The translations under genes and the position numbers were made by a program. The notes below the pieces were generated by a model. The model was not told where the DNA came from. It ran no database searches and worked only from the letters and a program-made list of their open reading frames with translations. Shown here piece by piece: positions 17,662 through 21,997 of a stretch of DNA of 21,997 nucleotides. The DNA comes from JAFAXD01 sp035472475. GTDB lineage: Bacteria; Pseudomonadota; Alphaproteobacteria; Rhizobiales; Xanthobacteraceae. Numbering within the stretch: the stretch's first letter is position 1; each line of letters starts with the position of its first letter. The stretch is taken from NCBI GenBank assembly GCA_035472475.1, contig DATIPA010000013.1, forward strand, positions 1-21,997, given 5' to 3'.

Positions 17662-18531
17662 GTGGCACCGGACGCGATTGCGGTCGCAACCGTTTCGCAC
17701 GCCTACGCGCAGCCGGACGCAGGCGTGGTCAAGACCCTCAATGCTGTCTCGCTGGGCGTGCGCAAGGGCGAGCTCTTGTGCCTCATCGGTCCGAGCGGGT
17801 GCGGCAAGAGCACGTTGCTCAACATCATCGGCGGCCTGGTGCCGCCGGCTGCGGGCGAGGTTCGGGTCAACGGGCATCCCGTGCACGGGCCGACTCCCAA
17901 GGAGATCGCCTATGTGTTCCAGGAGAATACTTTGTTCCCCTGGAACACGATCCTCGACAACATCATGGTCGGCCTCGAATTTCAGGGCGTGCCGGCAGCG
18001 GAGCGGCGCGAGCGTGCCATGGACGCGATCGAGGCCGTGGGGCTCACGGATTTCGCCAACAACTATCCGCATCAGCTCTCGGGCGGAATGAAGCAACGCG
18101 CCTCGCTCGCGCGCGCGCTCAGCCTGCGCACCGACATTCTGTTGATGGACGAGCCGTTTGCGGCGCTCGACGAGCAGACCCGCACCTACCTGGGCGAAGA
18201 ACTGTCGGTGCTGCTGGCCACCACCAACAAGACGATCGTGCTCGTCACGCACAGTCTCTCGGAGGCCGTGTTCCTGGCGGATCGCGTGGTGGTCATGACG
18301 GCGCGGCCGGCCGAGATCAAGGCCACCATCGAGGTTAAGGCGGCGCATCCGCGCGAGCCGAGTTTTACGACCTCGTCGGCATTTTCCGATCTGCGCAACG
18401 AGCTCTACGCGCTGCTGCGTAGCGAGATCGAGAAGACCGTCGGCGGCTTCGTCGGCAACGCCGCAGCGCGCGACCGCGAGCGGCGCGCCGTCGCGGGTCA
18501 GCGCGACAGCGTGATCGGACGCGCCCGATGA
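17662..18531 (+). CDS. ABC transporter ATP-binding protein, nitrate/sulfonate/taurine type
   Basis: The ATPase of a NrtD/SsuB/TauB-type importer, 289 aa. Walker A is GPSGCGKS (43-50), Q-loop Gln87 lies in YVFQENTLFPWNT, the signature is LSGGMKQR (139-146), Walker B is ILLMDEP (159-165) and the switch histidine is His197 (VTHSLSEA). The first base is a GTG following TTGAC, without a good ribosome binding site. The next in-frame candidates lie inside the conserved domain, so GTG 17662 is kept with moderate certainty. The C-terminal 50 residues are Arg/Ala-rich. The last four bases (ATGA) overlap the start of the first permease. Confidence 0.93.
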   Translation: MAPDAIAVATVSHAYAQPDAGVVKTLNAVSLGVRKGELLCLIGPSGCGKSTLLNIIGGLVPPAAGEVRVNGHPVHGPTPKEIAYVFQENTLFPWNTILDNIMVGLEFQGVPAAERRERAMDAIEAVGLTDFANNYPHQLSGGMKQRASLARALSLRTDILLMDEPFAALDEQTRTYLGEELSVLLATTNKTIVLVTHSLSEAVFLADRVVVMTARPAEIKATIEVKAAHPREPSFTTSSAFSDLRNELYALLRSEIEKTVGGFVGNAAARDRERRAVAGQRDSVIGRAR

Positions 18532-19298
18532 AAACCGCCAAATTCGACTGGCAGGCGCGCGCGATCCAGGCTGCGTTCGTGATCGTGGTGATCGGGCTCT
18601 GGTACTACGTCGGGCGCAAAGGCCTCGTCAGCCCGATATTTCTCCCCAAGCTTCCGAACGTGCTCGACAAGTTCGTCGGGATCGTGCAGTCGAGCACATT
18701 CTACGGCAACCTCGGCGTCACGCTGTTCGAGTTCTTGGTCGCGGTCGTGATCGCGAGCACCTGCGGATTGACGATCGGATACCTGGTCGGCCGCTCGCGC
18801 TATGCGGTTGTGGTGTTCGAACCGCTGCTCGCCAGTGTGTTTGCGGTTCCGCTCGTGGTGTTTCTGCCGCTGTTCATCTTGTTTTTCGGCATCGGGTTCG
18901 AATCGAAGATCGCCTTCGGCGCCGCCTATGCGTTCTTTCCGATCGCGCTCAACACCATCGGCGGCATCAGCCAGGTCGACCCGCGCTTCGTCACGGTAGC
19001 GCGCTCGATGGGCGCCAGCGAGCGGCAGCTGTTCCGGCGCGTGCTGTTGCCGGCGGCACTGCCGGTGATCGTGACCGGCCTGCGGATCGGCTGCACCATC
19101 GGGTTCCTGGCGATCCTGGGCAGCGAGATGATCGCCGGGCTGCGCGGGCTTGGCAGCCGCATCGTAAGCCTCGCCGAGGGCATGAACACAGCCGAGATGT
19201 TCGCCTACATCGTGTTCGTGATCATCCTGGCGATGATCCTCAACGTCACGTTGAGCCAGATGCAGCGCCGGTTTGGCGAACGGCGGGAGGTCGCGTGA
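18528..19298 (+). CDS. ABC transporter permease, SsuC/TauC type (first of two)
   Basis: A 256-aa inner-membrane permease of the BPD_transp_1 family. It has one N-terminal membrane segment (about 12-29), a periplasmic stretch with FLPKLPNVLDKFV, and then the usual core of about five segments. The EAA loop is ARSMGASERQLFRRVLLPAALP. The start ATG overlaps the ATPase stop (ATGA) and its end overlaps the next permease, so all three genes are expected to be translated together. It is homologous to, but clearly different from, the following permease. The substrate is unknown. Confidence 0.93.
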   Translation: MKTAKFDWQARAIQAAFVIVVIGLWYYVGRKGLVSPIFLPKLPNVLDKFVGIVQSSTFYGNLGVTLFEFLVAVVIASTCGLTIGYLVGRSRYAVVVFEPLLASVFAVPLVVFLPLFILFFGIGFESKIAFGAAYAFFPIALNTIGGISQVDPRFVTVARSMGASERQLFRRVLLPAALPVIVTGLRIGCTIGFLAILGSEMIAGLRGLGSRIVSLAEGMNTAEMFAYIVFVIILAMILNVTLSQMQRRFGERREVA

Positions 19299-20119
19299 GC
19301 GACACCGCCGTTACCTCACCCCCGCGGGGCGCGGGGGAACCTGCGTCTGCCGCGTGGGTTTTCCTGCGGCGCAATCCAGCCGTTGCGCGACTCGGCGTCG
19401 TGGTCCTGGTATTTGTCCTCTGGGAGCTCGCCGGTCACACCGTGCTCGATCCCAATTTTCTCAGCCCGCCGTCCGCAATCATCCAGGCGATGCCGCGCGT
19501 GCTCGGCGATCCCGGCGTGCAGACCGCACTGCAGGCCTCGTTCATCGAGCTTGTCATTGCGTTCGTGCTGGCGGTCGTCGCCGGCATTGTGATCGGGCTG
19601 CCGATCGGACTCAGCAGCTTTGCCCGCCGCGCCACGCTACCGCTGGTGTTGCTGTTGTACGCGATCCCGCAAGTGACGATCCTGCCGCTCTTCGTGCTCT
19701 ATTTCGGCATCGGCGCCGGCTCCAAGATCGCGTTCGGCGCGAGCCACGGCATCTTTCCGATCATCCTCAACGTGATCGCTGGCGTTCAAAGCGTGGAGGC
19801 GGCGCACCTCACGGCGGCCCGCTCCATGGGCGCGACCCGGCTGCAGACGATCCACCGGGTCGTGCTTCCGCACATGACGCCGAGCCTGTTCACCGGCCTG
19901 CGGCTCGCGATGTCGGGAACGCTGCTCGGCGTCCTTCTGGCCGAGCTCTATGTCTCAACCGGAGGGGTCGGCTACTACGCCCGCATCTTTGCGGACAGCT
20001 TTGATCCGCCGGCGACGTTCGCGCTCGTCGCCATGCTGGCGCTGATGGCCGTGGTGCTGAACGAAACCGTGCGGCTCGCGGAACGGCGCGCCTCATTCTG
20101 GCGCGCGCATCGTCACTGA
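19295..20119 (+). CDS. ABC transporter permease, SsuC/TauC type (second of two)
   Basis: A 274-aa permease of the same family as its upstream neighbour, beginning at GTG 19295 inside the last codons of the first permease (GTGA overlap). It has a first membrane segment at about 33-50, FLSPPSAIIQAMPRVL in the periplasmic stretch, and the EAA loop ARSMGATRLQTIHRVVLPHMTP. Two non-identical permeases suggest a heterodimeric channel, whereas most SsuC/TauC systems use one permease twice. The 3' end overlaps the opposite-strand binding-protein gene by seven bases. Confidence 0.93.
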   Translation: MSDTAVTSPPRGAGEPASAAWVFLRRNPAVARLGVVVLVFVLWELAGHTVLDPNFLSPPSAIIQAMPRVLGDPGVQTALQASFIELVIAFVLAVVAGIVIGLPIGLSSFARRATLPLVLLLYAIPQVTILPLFVLYFGIGAGSKIAFGASHGIFPIILNVIAGVQSVEAAHLTAARSMGATRLQTIHRVVLPHMTPSLFTGLRLAMSGTLLGVLLAELYVSTGGVGYYARIFADSFDPPATFALVAMLALMAVVLNETVRLAERRASFWRAHRH

Positions 20120-21063
20120 ACGAACTTGGTGGTGAACATCTGCGCGTCGGTAGGCTCCTGCTCAAGAATGTGCATATCAACCAGCGACGACTTGATCACC
20201 TTGATGGCTTCCGGGTCGAAGCGGCCGTTGTCCTGCATCATGGCGATCTCGATGTCATAGGCGCGACTGACGACGTCCTTATCGAGCTTGAGCACGCGTG
20301 CCGAGATCTCGACGCTCTTGTCCTTGTTGGCCTTGATCCAGGCGATGGTCTCGAACCATCCCGCAAGGAAACGCTTGATCAAATCCGGATTCTTGTCGAT
20401 CAGCTCGTCGCGCGCATAGATCACGTGGGTGTGAAATTTCGGCGCGAACGCCCCCATGTTGGCGATGATCTTGGCTTCCTTTTTCTCGACCAGCATCATG
20501 CTGGTCTCGGTTGCGAGCATGATGCCATCGACCTGACCGGTCTTGAACGCCGCGTAATTGGTTTCGAAACTGCCGAGCGGCACCGCCACGAGGTCGTTGT
20601 ACTTCCAGCCCTGCGCGAGCGCGGCACGGTGGAGCAGCCATTCGGTCAAAGAGCCGACGGTGGTGACGGCGAATTTCTTGCCCTTCATCTCCTTGATGTC
20701 GTTGTAAGGCGCGTTGGCGCCGATCACGATCGAGATATTGTCGGGCGGGCCCGCGAACGCCGCGACCGCCTTGGCGGGCACGCCCTTGGCCGCAAAGCCC
20801 ATGCCGGGGCCGCTGCCCAGCGCGAAATCGACGCCGTTTGCGGCCAAGGCCTGCTGCACCTTAGCGTCGCCGCCGAAGCTCGTGATATCGAGCTTGAGCC
20901 CGTGCTTCTCCCAGATCCCGGTTTCAACACCGATGTCGAGCGGCGTGAACGTCCATGCGATCGGCACTGATTTCCCGACCCGGATGGTATCGAGCGCGTA
21001 AGCGGGCTGAAAGCTCAGCGCCACCGCGGCCGCCACGGCGGCGATTGCGACCCTCGATGTCAT
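20113..21063 (-). CDS. ABC transporter substrate-binding protein, NMT1/SsuA-like
   Basis: A periplasmic binding protein, 316 aa from ATG 21063. That start is chosen because GAGAGGGA lies a few bases before it and it begins a clean Sec signal peptide (AIAAVAAAVALS core, cleavage after AYA23); an ATG 14 codons upstream only adds a charged stretch. The mature protein follows the NMT1/SsuA/TauA fold: TIRVGKSVPIAWTFTPLDIG, EKHGLKLDITSFGGDAKVQQALAANGVDFALGSG and MKGKKFAVTTVGSLTEWLLHRA. It is probably the receptor for the adjacent ATPase-permease-permease importer, although it is transcribed towards it. The ligand is unknown: nitrate, sulfonate, thiamine-precursor and aromatic-acid systems all use this fold. 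Confidence 0.92.
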   Translation of the reverse strand: MTSRVAIAAVAAAVALSFQPAYALDTIRVGKSVPIAWTFTPLDIGVETGIWEKHGLKLDITSFGGDAKVQQALAANGVDFALGSGPGMGFAAKGVPAKAVAAFAGPPDNISIVIGANAPYNDIKEMKGKKFAVTTVGSLTEWLLHRAALAQGWKYNDLVAVPLGSFETNYAAFKTGQVDGIMLATETSMMLVEKKEAKIIANMGAFAPKFHTHVIYARDELIDKNPDLIKRFLAGWFETIAWIKANKDKSVEISARVLKLDKDVVSRAYDIEIAMMQDNGRFDPEAIKVIKSSLVDMHILEQEPTDAQMFTTKFVQ

Positions 21064-21104
21064 TGCGTCCCTCTCTGCGCCCCGCTTTTGTCGGTTGTCT
21101 GCCA

Positions 21105-21132
21105 ATCATAGTACATGATCGCGGCAGCGATC
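21105..21132 (-). promoter_or_regulatory. Possible binding-protein promoter with inverted repeat at the -35
   Basis: On the minus strand TATGAT (21105-21110) is a good -10 match, placing the start of transcription near 21098 and about 35 bases before the ATG. No -35 hexamer is recognisable. Instead GATCGC-GGCA-GCGATC (21117-21132), a 6-bp inverted repeat, covers the spacer and -35 area. This suggests a promoter needing an activator, which is inference. Confidence 0.35.
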
Positions 21133-21152
21133 CATGCGACGGGCGGACGCCG

Positions 21153-21287
21153 TGTGGACGAGAGTTCGGTTCGCTTGGATGAGCATTTGCGGCCCTTGGA
21201 TGAGAATTTGCCGGGCATTTCCTCATCCAACCAACATACTGACAACACAAATCTTTTTGTTCGGAATCGGCTTGGATGAGAATTTGC
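21153..21287. repeat. Array of CTTGGATGAGNATTTGC elements upstream of the binding-protein gene
   Basis: Three close copies on the plus strand lie at 21174-21190, 21195-21211 and 21271-21287. The first two start exactly 21 bp apart. A diverged copy (TGGACGAGAGTTCGG) begins 21 bp further upstream, at 21155. An inverted copy (21214-21230) mirrors the second to make a 35-bp imperfect palindrome centred on 21213, with 14 of 17 arm positions matching. The array lies between the sigma factor stop and the binding-protein start. Confidence 0.85.
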
Positions 21288-21327
21288 GCCGGAGACGTGA
21301 TGAATGCAAAAAAGGGCGCCGGAGACG
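21286..21327. repeat. Direct repeat GCGCCGGAGACG, two copies
   Basis: Identical 12-mers at 21286-21297 and 21316-21327, 30 bp apart, lie just beyond the sigma factor stop codon. The first overlaps the end of the last CTTGGATGAG element by two bases. No function is apparent. Confidence 0.7.
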
Positions 21328-21331
21328 GCCG

Positions 21332-21997
21332 TCATCCCAGCGTTGCGAGCTCGGCTCCGTCCATCGCATAGCTCGCAAACAGGAAATCCCGGATTCCCAC
21401 GAGGCCGTCGTCGGACCACGTTAGCAGGATGAAGTACTTGGTGCGGTCGGACGCCTCGTTCGGATCGCTCACCAGGATGGCTGGACGCCGCTCCACGAAT
21501 CCGGGAACAAAACGCCAGTTGTGCACGCGCCCATAGTTGGTGAAGTAGGCGCCCACCTCGGTGCGGCCGGCTAGGCGAAGCCTGTTGACCAGATCAAGCT
21601 TCACGTCGTCGGCTAACATGCTGCGCACGGTGTCGAAATCGCGCGCATTGAAGCGCTCGACGTAGGTCGTCAGCCGGGCGCGGTCCTGCTCGGAGAGCGC
21701 GGGCGGCGGACGATCGTCGGGCTCTTGCGCCAACTCGCGCAGCCGCATGCGCCCGCGCTGCAGCGCCGATTTGACCGCCGCGACGCTGCTGCCCATGACC
21801 TCGCCGACTTCCTGCGCGGAATGACCCAGCACGTCGGTGAGAATGACGACGCTGCGCTGCGCCGCCGGAAGCCGCATAAAGGTGAGCAAGCTCGCCGCCG
21901 CGATTTGATGATCGCGAACGGGATCCGCCGGATCAGCAATCATATCCATGTCCTCGTGCGCATGCGCGGCGTCCTGGCGCGCCCGCCGCCGCAGATA
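21332..21997 (-). CDS. ECF-type sigma factor with SnoaL-like C-terminal domain, N-terminus outside window
   Basis: The frame is open to the window edge (221 visible residues), so sigma region 2 and the start are missing. Visible residues about 43-90 form sigma region 4: LPAAQRSVVILTDVLGHSAQEVGEVMGSS and VAAVKSALQRGRMRLREL, a helix-turn-helix that reads the -35 element. After a Pro-rich linker (about 91-102), residues about 103-215 resemble a SnoaL/NTF2-like fold (YVERFNARDFDTVRSMLADDVKLDL and later FILLTWSDDGLVGIRDFLFASY). Sigma factors of this build (ECF41/ECF56-like, SigJ-like) use the C-terminal domain to control their own activity instead of a separate anti-sigma factor. The DGGGK motif of ECF41 is not seen, so the exact group is open. 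It is the only transcription regulator in the window. Confidence 0.85.
   Translation of the reverse strand, partial: YLRRRARQDAAHAHEDMDMIADPADPVRDHQIAAASLLTFMRLPAAQRSVVILTDVLGHSAQEVGEVMGSSVAAVKSALQRGRMRLRELAQEPDDRPPPALSEQDRARLTTYVERFNARDFDTVRSMLADDVKLDLVNRLRLAGRTEVGAYFTNYGRVHNWRFVPGFVERRPAILVSDPNEASDRTKYFILLTWSDDGLVGIRDFLFASYAMDGAELATLG

Noticed and set aside
20170..20970. 266-aa plus-strand frame after the second permease
   Set aside because: Antisense to the NMT1-like binding protein, which has a signal peptide, a ribosome binding site and family motifs.
21153..21287. CRISPR array interpretation of the CTTGGATGAG repeats
   Set aside because: Units are 17-21 bp, adjacent or irregularly spaced, and one is inverted. 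There are no regular spacers and no cas genes in the window.

Overview
The window is gene-dense, GC-rich chromosome from an alphaproteobacterium. Its gene content and order (a membrane-anchored CycM-type cytochrome c divergent from kdsB-pheA, metF-metH, and a YejABEF-type importer with two tandem binding proteins) suggest Hyphomicrobiales (Rhizobiales), in the Bradyrhizobium/Xanthobacteraceae neighbourhood. That placement is inferred from recognition of protein families and not from a database search. No rRNA, tRNA, CRISPR array, insertion sequence or phage gene was seen. All complete genes are open along their length. metH runs off the left edge and a sigma factor gene runs off the right edge.

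Left third (1-7757). On the minus strand, reading right to left, lie kdsB (CMP-KDO synthetase, LPS core), pheA (prephenate dehydratase), a small unrecognised ORF, then after a 318-bp gap metF and metH. The last two overlap by ATGA and form the methyl branch of methionine synthesis: MetF makes 5-methyl-THF and cobalamin-dependent MetH passes the methyl group to homocysteine. Immediately before metF is a strong 20-bp palindrome that looks like the operator of a methionine/SAH-responsive repressor. A CycM-like cytochrome c gene is divergent from kdsB, with back-to-back promoter-like hexamers between them.

Middle (7758-17495). A plus-strand run encodes two paralogous Tat-exported peptide-binding proteins, the YejB and YejE permeases and the double-ATPase YejF. 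Together these form one complete peptide/microcin C-type ABC importer. It continues with almost no spacing into a Nudix hydrolase and a GhrA-type 2-hydroxyacid dehydrogenase, which overlap by 20 bp.

Right third (17496-21997). A second ABC importer of the nitrate/sulfonate/taurine type has one ATPase followed by two different permeases in overlapping frames. Its probable binding protein is on the opposite strand, convergent, with the two 3' ends overlapping by 7 bp. Upstream of that binding-protein gene is an array of near-identical elements (consensus CTTGGATGAGNATTTGC), two of them exactly 21 bp apart and one mirrored into an imperfect palindrome. Beyond it is an ECF-type sigma factor with a SnoaL-like C-terminal extension.

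No clearly new multi-gene system was found. The parts most worth a second look are the repeat array at 21153-21287, the orphan-looking operator at metF, the two-permease importer with a detached binding protein, and the 21-bp duplication across the pheA start codon.
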